Of a stretch of DNA of 64,000 nucleotides, positions 10,324 through 18,474 are shown piece by piece. This stretch comes from Streptomyces lucensis JCM 4490 (GTDB lineage: Bacteria > Actinomycetota > Actinomycetes > Streptomycetales > Streptomycetaceae), in contig NZ_BMUE01000019.1 in the NCBI RefSeq assembly GCF_014650035.1, positions 1 to 64,000 on the forward strand, read 5' to 3'. Numbering within the stretch: position 1 is the first letter of the stretch; each line of letters opens with the position of its first letter. The position numbers were made by a program, and so were the translations under genes. The notes beneath the pieces were generated by a model that saw nothing but the letters and a program-made list of their open reading frames with translations, was not told the origin of the DNA and ran no database searches.

Positions 10324-10502
10324 GGCCAACCCTCCTGAAGTCCTATGGGTGCCCACAAACTACCCGTCGGCGATGAGCGGCAGGTGTGCGGACACCCGGT
10401 GGAAGCGCGGCGGTCACCTGGCGGTCACCCGGCCGTGACCGGGGCGAGGCGGGTGAAGGCGGCACAACTGGGCGGCGTACCGCGGCCGGTGGGGAGGTGC
10501 GC

Positions 10503-10880
10503 TCAGTTGTCCGGGGAGCGCAGGACCCGGAGGTGGCCGCGCCGGGCGACCTCCATGGGGTCGGCGGTGCGGGGACCGCCGCCGGCCGCCCCGGCCGCCC
10601 GCTCCTGGGGACGGGCCGCCTCACGCACGGCGTTCGCGAGCGCTTCCAGATCGTCTCCGCTGGGCCGCGCGGGAGCGGAACCGTCGAGGAGCCGGACGAC
10701 CTCCCAGCCGCGCGGGGCGGTGAGGCGCTCGGAGTGCTCGGCGCACAGGTCGTAGCAGTGGGGTTCGGCGTAGGTGGCGAGCGGGCCGAGGACCGCGGTC
10801 GAGTCGGCGTAGACGTACGTCAGCGTCGCGACGGCGGGTCGGCCGCAGGCGGTGCGCGAACAGCGACGTACAGGGCTCAC
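10503..10880 (-). CDS. DUF3499 family protein
   Basis: 125 residues from the GTG at 10880 (MSPVRRCSRTACGRPAVATL). The N-terminal half has four cysteines in two pairs (CSRTAC and HCYDLCAEH), consistent with a metal-binding module, with the conserved actinobacterial core TYVYADSTAVLGPLATYAEP. The C-terminal half is Ala/Arg-rich and low complexity. Function is unknown. It sits beside manB in this and, from memory, in mycobacterial genomes (Rv3258c next to manB). The start is not fixed by a clear ribosome-binding site; the neighbouring codon is also GTG. Confidence 0.8.
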   Translation of the reverse strand: MSPVRRCSRTACGRPAVATLTYVYADSTAVLGPLATYAEPHCYDLCAEHSERLTAPRGWEVVRLLDGSAPARPSGDDLEALANAVREAARPQERAAGAAGGGPRTADPMEVARRGHLRVLRSPDN

Positions 10881-11220
10881 GACGTTGGACGGTACCGCAC
10901 TCTTGAGCGGGCCGCGACGACTCTCCCCCAGGTCACTCCACCGTGTCGTGCTGTGAAACACCCCACAACCGGCTGTCGATGTGCCCCGCTGACCTGCGCG
11001 GACGGGGTTCCGGCGGAGTCGGGGCGTTACTGCATCCGGTCATTATTCGACACAAACACCGTCAATTGCCTTGAGTTCGGCGGTCTTGGAGGGTTACGGA
11101 AACGAGCCAGACCTTGGCCGGAATGGTCATGCTGCGACAGAAGGTGTCTGGGGGTGGCGGTGCGTGCGGTTGCCGCGTGGGGCCCGGGCGGGCGGGGCGT
11201 GCGGGGACTAGGCTTCACCG
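10881..11220. other. divergent intergenic region
   Basis: No gene. The middle (about 11035-11085) is noticeably AT-richer, with a TTGACG hexamer on the minus strand lacking a good -10. The right end has the -10 element of the metallopeptidase-like gene. Confidence 0.5.
11209..11214 (+). promoter_or_regulatory. -10 element for a leaderless transcript
   Basis: TAGGCT ends 6 nt before the GTG at 11221, so transcription would begin at the start codon itself. No convincing -35 and no Shine-Dalgarno sequence are present; this supports the GTG at 11221 as a leaderless start. Confidence 0.45.
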
Positions 11221-11679
11221 GTGATGGACAACCGTGTACCGCCCCGTGCCGCCGGCCCTGGGCCCCGTCGCCGTGATCGCCACGGGCGGGGCATGCGGGG
11301 GCCGATCGCACCGCCTCAGGTGCCGCTGGCGGCCAGCCGTGCCGAGGTCTTCGCGGACCTGGTGCAGGACTCCGTGGACCGGCTGGAACGGCGATGGCCG
11401 CAGTTGGCCGACGTCGATTTCCTCGTGCTGGAGGTGCCCCGGCTGGAGGGGCGGGGTGATCAGGACGCCTGGGACGACGAGGCCGTGCCGCTCGGCGGGA
11501 GCGTTTCCGCGCGTGACGGGCGGCGGGCGCGGGTCGTCGTGTACCGGCGGCCTGTGGAGATCCGGACCAAGGGGCGGGACGAGCGGGCGGCGCTGGTGCA
11601 CGAGGTGGTGGTGGAGCAGGTGGCGGAGCTGCTGGGGCTCACGCCGGAGACCGTGGATCCGCGGTACGGGGAGGACTAG
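11221..11679 (+). CDS. minimal zincin-like metallopeptidase family protein
   Basis: 152 residues. The core (about 40-152) has the layout of the small actinobacterial metallopeptidase family (PLAASRAEVFADLVQDSVDRL, VVVYRRPVEIRTKGRDERAALVHEVVVEQVAELLGL). The zincin helix reads HEVVVEQVAELLGL: the first His-Glu is present but the second metal His is replaced, so peptidase activity is doubtful. The first ~35 residues are Arg/Pro-rich. A leaderless GTG at 11221 is favoured by the -10 placement. Divergent from the DUF3499 gene, matching the Rv3258c/Rv3259 arrangement of M. tuberculosis. Confidence 0.75.
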   Translation: MMDNRVPPRAAGPGPRRRDRHGRGMRGPIAPPQVPLAASRAEVFADLVQDSVDRLERRWPQLADVDFLVLEVPRLEGRGDQDAWDDEAVPLGGSVSARDGRRARVVVYRRPVEIRTKGRDERAALVHEVVVEQVAELLGLTPETVDPRYGED

Positions 11680-11722
11680 GGGGGCGGTTCGTCTTCCCTG
11701 GTGCGGGGTTTTTCCCGGTGCA

Positions 11723-11885
11723 GGTTCGCTTGCCCGGTGGGGGTTCGCTTGCCCGGGGCCGGTGCCGGTGCCGGTGCTGACGCTGGGTGGGAGTGCTTGC
11801 CCGCGCGTGCGGGGTGCCTCCCCCAGAGGGGGTGCCCCCAGCGCCCACCCGTGCCGCCCCAGCGGCACGACTGCCCGCAGCTGGG
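11723..11885. repeat. dispersed intergenic repeat, copy A
   Basis: About 90 bp (11797-11885), including the segment CCCCAGCGCCCACCCGT and CCCCAGCGGCACGACTGCCC, recurs nearly unchanged at 22450-22543. It contains a perfect small hairpin around GCCTCCCCCAGAGGGGGTGC. It is preceded by an 18-bp tandem pair with GGTTCGCTTGCCCGG (11723-11758). This word family is common in Streptomyces intergenic regions, from memory. It lies between convergent gene ends. Confidence 0.7.
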
Positions 11886-11909
11886 GCGGCGTGGATGGCC
11901 GCAGTTACG

Positions 11910-12001
11910 GCGGCGCGGGTGGACCAGCTGAGGCGGCGTGGGTGGACCAGCTGAGGCGGCGTGGGTGGACCGGCTGGGGCGGCGCGGGTGGACCAGCTGA
12001 G
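11910..12001. repeat. four 23-bp tandem repeats
   Basis: Four head-to-tail copies of a 23-bp unit beginning GCGGCGYGGGTGGACC (11910-11932, 11933-11955, 11956-11978, 11979-12001) plus a partial fifth, ending 19 bp before the DUF5719 stop codon. Copies differ at only one to three bases. Confidence 0.9.
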
Positions 12002-12020
12002 GCGGCGTGGGGGCCTGGGG

Positions 12021-13538
12021 TTACTTCTGGAGGACCGAGAGGTCCTCGGTCGTGTGGGGTACTGCCACCGTTCCTCTGTCGTTCGGGAGGGTCTGGACGG
12101 TGAAGCCGGGGGTGTCGGAGTCCGTGGTGTACAGGGTGCGGGACGCGTAGACGGGGCCGCCGGAGACGGTCTCCACGGTCAGGGCGTAGGTGCCCTTCCG
12201 GCCGGACGGGGCCGGGGCGTCGATGTTCTGGGTGGTGCCGGACTTGATGGTGTACGTCTTGGTCGCCGCGGTGCCGCCCCCGCTGCCCGCCGAGGCGGTG
12301 ACCTTGACCGTGGCCGTACCGGTGGGCGCGGTCAGGGCCAGGGTGGTGCCCTTGGCGCTGTTGTCGGCCGCGGTCGCGCGCGTGCCGACGGGGGCGGTGG
12401 CCGGAATGTAGGCCGTCTCGCGCTTGTCGCCCTTGCCGCGGACGACCCGCAGGGCCGCCACCACCGGCACCTCCTGATCGGAGGGGGTGAGGACCAGCGA
12501 GCCCGCCTCGCCGCGGGTGACGTCGCCGAGGTCGACCGCAGCGGTCATACCGGACTTGACGTGCACGGTCTCGTTCCCGGCCGGGGTGATCAGACCGTTC
12601 GGCGAGGCCAGGCGGACCTTCAGGTCGGCGTCGTCGTCGCCGGGCGTGAAGGCGATCAGGCGGACGTCGGTGGCGTCCTTGGGGATGCCGGGCAGGACCA
12701 GGCTGCCGGCCGGGTCGCCGGCCGCGGCCAGCCAGTCGCCGCCGATCTTGTCGTCGAGGGCCTGCACGGCCGCGCCGACCCGCCCGCTGCGCACGCCGAC
12801 GTGCACCGTCAGGTCCTCCAGGCGTTTGTCGGTGAGCGTGGAGAGCAGGATCGGCTCGCTCGTGTGCGGCTTGATCGTGAGGTTCTCCCCCAGCGGGGAC
12901 TTGATCGCGCCGTCCTTGTCGTACAGCTCGATGTCCACGACGGCGGCGGAGTCGTCGGGGTTGGTCAGGTGCACGTAGTCGGTGCGACCAGTGGCCGTGC
13001 TGGCGCCCGGGAACCAGAACTCGGTGTCCGCGGCGGTGCAGTTGACGCCCTGGAGGCCGCGGCCGGTACCGGCGGCGACCTCGGTGGTCTCCTGGACGGT
13101 CCAGCCGGACGCGAACTTCCCGTCGGCGGTGCCGATCAGCGCGGGCGTGTCGCCGCCGGAGGTGTCGCCGGTGACCGGCGTGCCGGGCGCCTTCGGCGTG
13201 AGCACCGGCCGGTCGGCCTTCTTCCGGGCGCCCTTGCCCTTCCCGCTCTCCCCCCCGGCGTCCGTACCGTCCGCCGACTTCTCGGTGACGGCCTGGAGTT
13301 CGGCCTTTCCGCTGTTCGCGCTGCCCTTGGTGACCGGCGTGAACGACGTGTACGACGTCTCGGCGATGTCGGAGGTGCTGGGGGCCGGGCAGAGCAGGCC
13401 GGTGCGTTCCACGGGCAGGTGGGCGGCCGCCTGGGAGCCGGACGCGCCGGACGCGGACGGGGAGTCGAGCGCGGCGAACGCGGTGACGGCGGCCAGCGCG
13501 GCGGTGCCGGCGATCAGGGACAGGGTGGTGCGGTTCAC
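12021..13538 (-). CDS. secreted or membrane-anchored DUF5719 family protein
   Basis: 505 residues. An N-terminal hydrophobic segment (about 5-25, TLSLIAGTAALAAVTAFAAL) acts as a signal peptide or anchor. The region near 80-115 is low-complexity and charged. The rest is predicted beta-rich (repeated VTVTNP-like patterns, CTAADTEFWFPGAST, VRLIAFTPGDDDADLKVRL), as in the actinobacterial DUF5719 family. Its ATG overlaps the stop of the large glycosyltransferase by 4 bp, so the two are translationally coupled and likely work together in envelope polysaccharide assembly (inference). Confidence 0.82.
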   Translation of the reverse strand: MNRTTLSLIAGTAALAAVTAFAALDSPSASGASGSQAAAHLPVERTGLLCPAPSTSDIAETSYTSFTPVTKGSANSGKAELQAVTEKSADGTDAGGESGKGKGARKKADRPVLTPKAPGTPVTGDTSGGDTPALIGTADGKFASGWTVQETTEVAAGTGRGLQGVNCTAADTEFWFPGASTATGRTDYVHLTNPDDSAAVVDIELYDKDGAIKSPLGENLTIKPHTSEPILLSTLTDKRLEDLTVHVGVRSGRVGAAVQALDDKIGGDWLAAAGDPAGSLVLPGIPKDATDVRLIAFTPGDDDADLKVRLASPNGLITPAGNETVHVKSGMTAAVDLGDVTRGEAGSLVLTPSDQEVPVVAALRVVRGKGDKRETAYIPATAPVGTRATAADNSAKGTTLALTAPTGTATVKVTASAGSGGGTAATKTYTIKSGTTQNIDAPAPSGRKGTYALTVETVSGGPVYASRTLYTTDSDTPGFTVQTLPNDRGTVAVPHTTEDLSVLQK

Positions 13539-16500
13539 TGCTGGCTCCCGTCGGGGCGCTCGCTGCCGGTGCCGTGGGCGTGCTGTGCGGGGTCGTAACC
13601 CTGCCGGCCGGGGTCGTAAGCCGGGTCGTAACCCCGCTGGTAGGCCGTCGGGTCGTACGGCATCCCGTCAGCCGTGCCGCCGTAGGCGTAGGGGTCGTAC
13701 GGGGCCTCCTGGTACGGGTCGGGCTGGTAGGCCTGCTGGTCGTAGCCGGAGGTCTGGTACTGCTCGGCGCCCTGGTCGGCTCCGTAGCCCGGGTAACCGG
13801 CGTTCGCGTACGGCGCGGGCTCGCTCGCCCAGTCCCCGCTCGGCTCCTCCTGGGGGACCCCCGTGCCATATGGCTGCTGGTGGGGTACGACCGGCGCCTG
13901 GGCGGGCGGCGGGGTGCCGGGCTGCTCCTCGGCGGCCGGTTCCTCGGCCTGGGCGCGCAGGCGGCGGGCGCGGCGGCCCTCGCCGGCGGGAACCTGGGCG
14001 GGCAGGGGCTGCTCCTCGGGGAGGTCGTCGTCGACGTCGCGGCGGCGGCCCGGCAGGGCGAGGACGATCAGGACGACGGCGAGCGCGCCCTGTGCCCACA
14101 GCCAGGCGGTGTGGCCGATCGGGTCGTCGAACGCGACGTCCAGCCTGCCGCCGCCCGCGGGCAGCCGGAAGCCCTGGGCCCAGCCGTCGACCGTGGTGCG
14201 GGTCAGCGGCTTGCCGTCGAGCGTGGCCGTCCAGCCTTCGGAGGCGCTGTCGGCCAGGCGCAGGACGCGGCCGCCCGAACCGGAGGCGATGGTGGTGTGG
14301 ATCTCCACCGGGCCCGCGGCGATCGGCCTTGTCTCGCCCTTGCCGTCGGTGGGCACGATGGCGGCGCGGGAGACCTCCCGCTCGACGCGCCACAGGGCGC
14401 TGCCGTCCTGCTGGCTGAGCCGGGCCAGGCCGGGGGTGGCGTCGAGGACGCGGGTGATCTCGCGCGGGGCGCCCTTGTGGACGAGGACGTAGCGCACGGC
14501 GAAGCCGCCGAGTTCGTCGGCCTGGTCGGCGCCGGAACCGGCGACGAGGTTCGCGACGACCTTGGCCAGTCGTGCGTTCTCACCGCCGGCGGCGGCCAGT
14601 TCGGCGTCTCCGAGGCGGGCGCCCGAGTCACGGACCAGGGTGTAGCGCACATGTGCGGCGGAGTCGCTGTCGAGGACGAGGGTGCGGGCCTGGTCGCCGC
14701 CGGTGGAGTCCTCGGCGACGAACGCGGGCACCTGCGCCGGGTCGCGCCGCTCCAGGGGACCGTCGGCACCGCCGATCATCCAGCCGGCGGCGACGAGCAG
14801 CGGGCCGGCGGCGGAGGCGAAGGCGATCAGGGCGGCGACGGGCTGGCGCCAGCCGAAGTTCTGCTCGGCCACGCGTGCGCGGGCGCCGTCGGCGCCGAGG
14901 GCGGCGGCGGCCAGCAGGGCGATGCCGTAGACGAGGGTGGCCGGTCCGGCCCAGGCGGACCTGTTGGACAGGACGGCGAGGACGAGGCCCAGCAGGGCCA
15001 CGACCCAGGCGGTGCGGATCCCCAGCTGCCGCTCGGAGCGCAGGAGGGCGGCGAGGGCGGCGAGCACGATGCCGATGAGCATCAGGCCGTGCACGGTGCC
15101 GGGGCCGCCGGGGCTGGAGCCGAGCAGGTCGAGGGCGGAGGCGGCCGAGGGGCCGTACTCCAGGCCCGCCTCCTGGAAGAAGCCGGTCGGGAGCAGGGTG
15201 AGCGACCACGGGGCGAGGACCAGCAGCGGGGTGCCGAGCTGGGCGAGGAAGCGCAGGCCGTGGGCGACGGGGTCGGCGCGGCGCAGCACGAGCACGGCGA
15301 GGCCGAGGACCAGCGCGAGGGGCCAGACGATCGGCGTGAAGGCGGTGGCGATGGTCAGCAGCAGCGCGTACGCCCAGGTGGCGCGCCAGCTGCCGCGTGC
15401 GCCGGGGCGTCCGGCGAGGCCGCTCGCGGCGATGCCGGCGCGTGCGATGAGCGGGAGCAGCACGGCGAGGACGGCGGTGCCGATGCGGCCGCCTGCCAGG
15501 GCGCCGGTGGTGGCGGGCAGGAAGGCGTAGACGATGGCCGCCCAGGCGCGCAGCAGCCGGGAGGTGACGAGGGGCCGGGAGGCGAAGTAGGCGGTGAGTC
15601 CGGCGAGCGGAACGGAGCCGACGAGCAGGACGGTGACCGCGAGTCCGGTGGAGCCGAACAGGAGGGAGGCGAGGGTCGCGACGATCGCGAGGTAGGGCGG
15701 CGAGGACGGGGTGCCGCCGGCGCCGACCGGGTGCCAGGCGTCCAGGTAGCGGGACCACAGGTCGCCGGCGTCGGCCGGGGCGGGCAGCATGGCGCCGCCC
15801 GCGAGCGCACCGCCGCCGAGCAGGCCGCGGCAGGCCACGAGGGAGACCAGCAGCAGGGCGAGGAAGAGCACCGGGCCGGGTTTGCGGGCGATCCGCTTGA
15901 GCCGGGCGAACTGCTCGAGCTCCAGGAAGTCGGCGTCGTCGCCGCCGGGCCCGGACTCCACGGCGCCGCCGTGGCGGCCGGCCGAGGAGGTGTCGGTGTC
16001 CGAGCCGCTGCTGAAGTTGCCCGCGAACTGTTCCACGGTGGCCCGGACCGTGGCGCCGGGCGGTGGGAAGAGCCGGCGCAGTTCCGCCTTGTCGATCTGC
16101 GTGGGGCCGCGGCCGCGTCGTGCGGCGATGATCCGCTCGGGCCGCAGCAGGACGCTCAGCAGGCCGCGGATCTCGTCGACGGCCTGGCCGGGGACCTTGC
16201 CGACGAGATAGGCGACCGTCCGCAGGAGGGTGCCGAGGACGAGCCGCAGCAGCACCCAGGGCAGGGCGGCGGTACGGGTGTTGGCGAGCAGGGTGTAGAC
16301 GGCGCCCGCCTTGTCGACCTTGTGCGGGGATGCGGTGGTACGGCCCGCGCAGTCGACGGCGCGGCGCTCGCGGGAGGCGGCCTCGGCGTGCCGTACCACC
16401 GCGTCGGGGGCGATCAGGACGCGGTGGCCGGCCCTGTGGGCGCGCCAGCACAGGTCGACGTCGTCGCGCATCAGGGGCAGTCGGCGGTCGAAGCCGCCGA

Positions 16501-17218
16501 GCTGCTCGAAGACGTCGCGCCGGACGAGCATGCCCGCGGTGGAGACGGACAGCACGGTGCGGACGTGGTCGTGCTGGCCCTGGTCCTGCTCGCGGCGGTC
16601 CAGACCGGTCCAGCGGCGGCCCGAGTTGGCGATGGAGACGCCGACCTCCAGCAGCTGCCGGCGGTCGTACCAGCCGCGCAGCTTGGGGCCGACGACGGCG
16701 ACGTCGTCGCGGCCGAGTTCCAGTTCGTTGTCGACGACCTGGAGCAGCCGGGCGAGGGCGTCGGGTTCGGGGGCGCAGTCGTCGTGCAGCAGCCACAGCC
16801 AGTGGACGGGTTCGCCGTGCGGCAGGTCGGGCATGTCGTAGGCGTCGTCGCGCCAGCTGCGCGTGACCGGGTCCCAGCCGCTGGGGCGCTTGAGGTACGG
16901 CAGCTGCTCCGGGGTGAGGACCGGGGCGGTGCGGCTCGCCTCCTCCACGGCCTGCCCGAAGCCGGTGCGACGGGCGAGGTGCAGGACGTTGCCGTCGCCG
17001 AGGGCGTCGGTGAGCAGCTGGGCGGAGTGGTCCGCGCTGCCGGTGTCCGCGGCCACCGCGTACTGGACGGGGCGCTCCTGGCCGAGCAGCCCGGCGAGCG
17101 CGTCGGGCAGCCAGCGGGCGCCGTCGTGGGAGACGAGGACCGCGGTCACCACATGACGCGGGAACTCTGGAGTGGCAGCCGGGTCTTGATGGGCTGCCGT
17201 ATGGCTGTGCACGGTCAT
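13535..17218 (-). CDS. large membrane glycosyltransferase, GT2 family
   Basis: 1227 residues. Residues ~22-270 form a GT-A glycosyltransferase domain (VLVSHDGARWLPDALAGLLG, then LLHDDCAPEPDALARLL with an Asp-Asp motif at the nucleotide-sugar site). A long polytopic part with about a dozen membrane helices follows, from ~330 to ~810, then an extracellular beta region (~820-1040), a further helix near 1050, and a C-terminal ~150-residue tail rich in Tyr, Asp, Pro, Gly and Gln (repeats like YDPAYDPGRQGYDP). Probably a cytoplasmic-membrane glycosyltransferase making an envelope glycan; donor and product are unknown. Upstream partner, with a 4-bp overlap, of the DUF5719 gene and close to mannose-activation genes. 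Confidence 0.85.
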   Translation of the reverse strand: MTVHSHTAAHQDPAATPEFPRHVVTAVLVSHDGARWLPDALAGLLGQERPVQYAVAADTGSADHSAQLLTDALGDGNVLHLARRTGFGQAVEEASRTAPVLTPEQLPYLKRPSGWDPVTRSWRDDAYDMPDLPHGEPVHWLWLLHDDCAPEPDALARLLQVVDNELELGRDDVAVVGPKLRGWYDRRQLLEVGVSIANSGRRWTGLDRREQDQGQHDHVRTVLSVSTAGMLVRRDVFEQLGGFDRRLPLMRDDVDLCWRAHRAGHRVLIAPDAVVRHAEAASRERRAVDCAGRTTASPHKVDKAGAVYTLLANTRTAALPWVLLRLVLGTLLRTVAYLVGKVPGQAVDEIRGLLSVLLRPERIIAARRGRGPTQIDKAELRRLFPPPGATVRATVEQFAGNFSSGSDTDTSSAGRHGGAVESGPGGDDADFLELEQFARLKRIARKPGPVLFLALLLVSLVACRGLLGGGALAGGAMLPAPADAGDLWSRYLDAWHPVGAGGTPSSPPYLAIVATLASLLFGSTGLAVTVLLVGSVPLAGLTAYFASRPLVTSRLLRAWAAIVYAFLPATTGALAGGRIGTAVLAVLLPLIARAGIAASGLAGRPGARGSWRATWAYALLLTIATAFTPIVWPLALVLGLAVLVLRRADPVAHGLRFLAQLGTPLLVLAPWSLTLLPTGFFQEAGLEYGPSAASALDLLGSSPGGPGTVHGLMLIGIVLAALAALLRSERQLGIRTAWVVALLGLVLAVLSNRSAWAGPATLVYGIALLAAAALGADGARARVAEQNFGWRQPVAALIAFASAAGPLLVAAGWMIGGADGPLERRDPAQVPAFVAEDSTGGDQARTLVLDSDSAAHVRYTLVRDSGARLGDAELAAAGGENARLAKVVANLVAGSGADQADELGGFAVRYVLVHKGAPREITRVLDATPGLARLSQQDGSALWRVEREVSRAAIVPTDGKGETRPIAAGPVEIHTTIASGSGGRVLRLADSASEGWTATLDGKPLTRTTVDGWAQGFRLPAGGGRLDVAFDDPIGHTAWLWAQGALAVVLIVLALPGRRRDVDDDLPEEQPLPAQVPAGEGRRARRLRAQAEEPAAEEQPGTPPPAQAPVVPHQQPYGTGVPQEEPSGDWASEPAPYANAGYPGYGADQGAEQYQTSGYDQQAYQPDPYQEAPYDPYAYGGTADGMPYDPTAYQRGYDPAYDPGRQGYDPAQHAHGTGSERPDGSQQ

Positions 17219-17529
17219 CGAGGTACGGGCCCCGGTTCGATGGACTGCGGTGGACGCCCGCGTCTTCTCGTGGTCGAGAGGACTGCGGGGCGTCTCGGAC
17301 GAGCGACCACACTATCGGCTGGCCATGACCACGGCCCGCCGCCTGTGGACAACCCACGGCTGACGGGCCGTTCGTTATGTTTTCGCCTGTGCCGCGTGCG
17401 GTGCGCGAGCGTGTCCGTGCCTGTGCGCGCCTCTTCGTGCCCCGCCCGTGCCGCCCGTGCCGACTGTGTCCGTGCCGACCGTGCCGCCCGTGCCGACTGC
17501 GTCCGTGCCGTCCCTGCCGACTGCGTCTC
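17219..17529. other. intergenic region downstream of whiB
   Basis: No gene supported. The left part is the upstream region of the large glycosyltransferase. The right part is the tandem array listed at 17447-17527. Confidence 0.5.
17447..17527. repeat. 24-bp tandem repeats abutting the whiB stop
   Basis: Three units sharing CGTGCCG then GCCGACTGYGTC: 17447-17470 (24 bp), 17471-17503 (33 bp, with a 9-bp internal duplication) and 17504-17527 (24 bp). The array ends 2 bp before the whiB stop codon. Confidence 0.85.
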
Positions 17530-17793
17530 TCAGATGGCGGCCTTCTTCAGCCTGCGGCGTTCACGCTCGGACAGGCCGCCCCAGATGCCGAAGCGCTCGT
17601 CGTTGGCGAGGGCGTACTCGAGGCACTCGGAGCGCACCTCGCAGGCGAGGCAGACCTTCTTCGCCTCTCTGGTCGAGCCGCCCTTCTCGGGGAAGAAGGA
17701 CTCTGGGTCGGTCTGGGCGCACAGCGCGCGCTCCTGCCAGCCGAGTTCCTCGTCCGCGTCGTCGACCAGCAGTTGCTGCACCAGCTCGGTCAT
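17530..17793 (-). CDS. whiB: WhiB, iron-sulphur sporulation regulator
   Basis: 87 residues from the ATG at 17793 (MTELVQQLLVDDADEELGWQ); an upstream in-frame start at 17859 would overlap the promoter. Four cysteines in Wbl spacing (Cys25, Cys48, Cys51, Cys57) ligate a [4Fe-4S] cluster, followed by the GIWGG turn and the basic tail SERERRRLKKAAI for DNA contact. It reads as the classical S. coelicolor WhiB, which acts with WhiA to stop aerial growth and start sporulation septation. Orthologous to mycobacterial WhiB2, which has the same manB/fbiA neighbourhood. Likely controlled by the promoter and BldD-like box listed upstream. Confidence 0.97.
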   Translation of the reverse strand: MTELVQQLLVDDADEELGWQERALCAQTDPESFFPEKGGSTREAKKVCLACEVRSECLEYALANDERFGIWGGLSERERRRLKKAAI

Positions 17794-17866
17794 GTGCGCC
17801 CCTCGTCTGTCTCTCCGCGTCCCCGTGCGTAGCCGTTGTCGATCCCGGCTGAACGACACGAGTGAA

Positions 17867-17896
17867 ATTACAAGTGTGCTGCTCCGGGCGAGTCAA
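17867..17896 (-). promoter_or_regulatory. whiB: whiB promoter
   Basis: On the minus strand, -35 TTGACT (17891-17896), 18-bp spacer, -10 TGTAAT (17867-17872), placing the transcription start near 17860 and a leader of about 67 nt before the ATG. A good match to the housekeeping consensus. Confidence 0.75.
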
Positions 17897-17923
17897 GCCG
17901 AGATCTGCTATTGGGGCCGTTAT

Positions 17924-17936
17924 TCACTCTGCGGAA
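17924..17936. promoter_or_regulatory. candidate BldD operator upstream of whiB
   Basis: The plus-strand 13-mer TCACTCTGCGGAA matches the BldD consensus TNACNCWGNGTNA at every fixed position but one. It lies about 28 bp upstream of the whiB -35. whiB is a reported BldD target in S. coelicolor; assigning this exact site is inference. Confidence 0.55.
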
Positions 17937-18179
17937 CCAAGGCCGTGCGGAAAGTGTTCAAATCACCATAAACCTTGACACGCAGGCGAGACCCCCCGGG
18001 GGCGACCGAACCCCCGTACAGAGACCTGTACGGAGAAAGACGCCTCCGCGTTCGATCGCGTTCCGCGCGGCTCGAGCGCTCGGATGTGCCCCATGTGTCC
18101 CGGCACCCGGGTGAACAAACCTTTCACCTGACAGGTGAACCGGATCAGGTGAAACGTGTCGCACGTACCGGGCGTGGAG

Positions 18180-18213
18180 TTGACAGCACGGGTGTGAACC
18201 GCTGTTCTAGTGG
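18180..18213 (+). promoter_or_regulatory. candidate promoter of the cysteine dioxygenase unit
   Basis: TTGACA (18180-18185) is a perfect -35, but the best -10 candidates are TTCTAG (18205-18210, 19-bp spacer) or TAGTGG (18208-18213, 22-bp spacer), neither ideal. Use of the first would put the start of transcription at or next to the ATG at 18216, giving a leaderless upstream ORF. Confidence 0.4.
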
Positions 18214-18215
18214 GC

Positions 18216-18311
18216 ATGCTCGCGAACTTGGCACCCACCTCGACCCGCACCGCCGGGTCCCACGGTGCCGCCCGCGCGCGCTGTAGCTGTTGTTGCTGTT
18301 CCAGCTGTTGA
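18216..18311 (+). CDS. cysteine-rich leader peptide (upstream ORF) of cysteine dioxygenase
   Basis: A 31-codon ORF, ATG 18216 to TGA 18309-18311. It begins MLANLAPTSTRTAGSH and ends CSCCCCSSC, so six of the last nine residues are cysteine. Five of the six Cys codons are TGT, the rare one in this genome type. It lies 164 bp upstream of a cysteine-degrading enzyme. By analogy with polycysteine leaderless ORFs that act as cysteine-responsive attenuators in mycobacteria, ribosome pausing in the Cys run would report the charged tRNA-Cys level and alter folding of the downstream leader, which holds hairpins at 18334-18353 and 18396-18415. No Shine-Dalgarno sequence precedes the ATG. The peptide itself probably has no function. 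Translation is not proven by sequence alone. Confidence 0.65.
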   Translation: MLANLAPTSTRTAGSHGAARARCSCCCCSSC

Positions 18312-18333
18312 GCCACGCACGCTCCGGCTGTTC

Positions 18334-18415
18334 CCGAGTCCGTTCCGGCTCGGTCGCGTCTCCCTCTTCGTGATCCCTCACCCAGGGCATCCCTTCCGTC
18401 CCCGACCCCGGACGG
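18334..18415 (+). promoter_or_regulatory. leader hairpins between the Cys-rich ORF and cysteine dioxygenase
   Basis: Two stems: CCGAG (18334-18338) with CTCGG (18349-18353), extendable by two pairs, 22 nt after the upstream ORF stop; and CCGTCC (18396-18401) with GGACGG (18410-18415). They are plausible attenuator elements, but neither has a U-tract. Confidence 0.35.
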
Positions 18416-18474
18416 ACCGCAGGCGCCCTCCCAGCTCCAGCCCCCACTTCTCCCGCCGAGGACCACCGCACCCG

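Larger units (their letters stand above)
17794..18474. other. whiB / cysteine dioxygenase intergenic region
   Basis: 681 bp between divergent genes. It contains the whiB promoter and BldD-like box on the left, a less GC-rich middle, and on the right a plus-strand TTGACA (18180-18185), a cysteine-rich short ORF and two hairpins before the dioxygenase gene. Confidence 0.7.

Noticed and set aside
11910..12001. Regular repeats considered as a CRISPR array.
   Set aside because: The units are contiguous with no spacers, and no cas genes are present.
17377..17832. A plus-strand frame rich in PCRPCRL repeats looked like a cysteine-rich protein.
   Set aside because: It reads through the tandem repeat and then antisense through whiB, which is certainly coding on the other strand; no ribosome-binding site.
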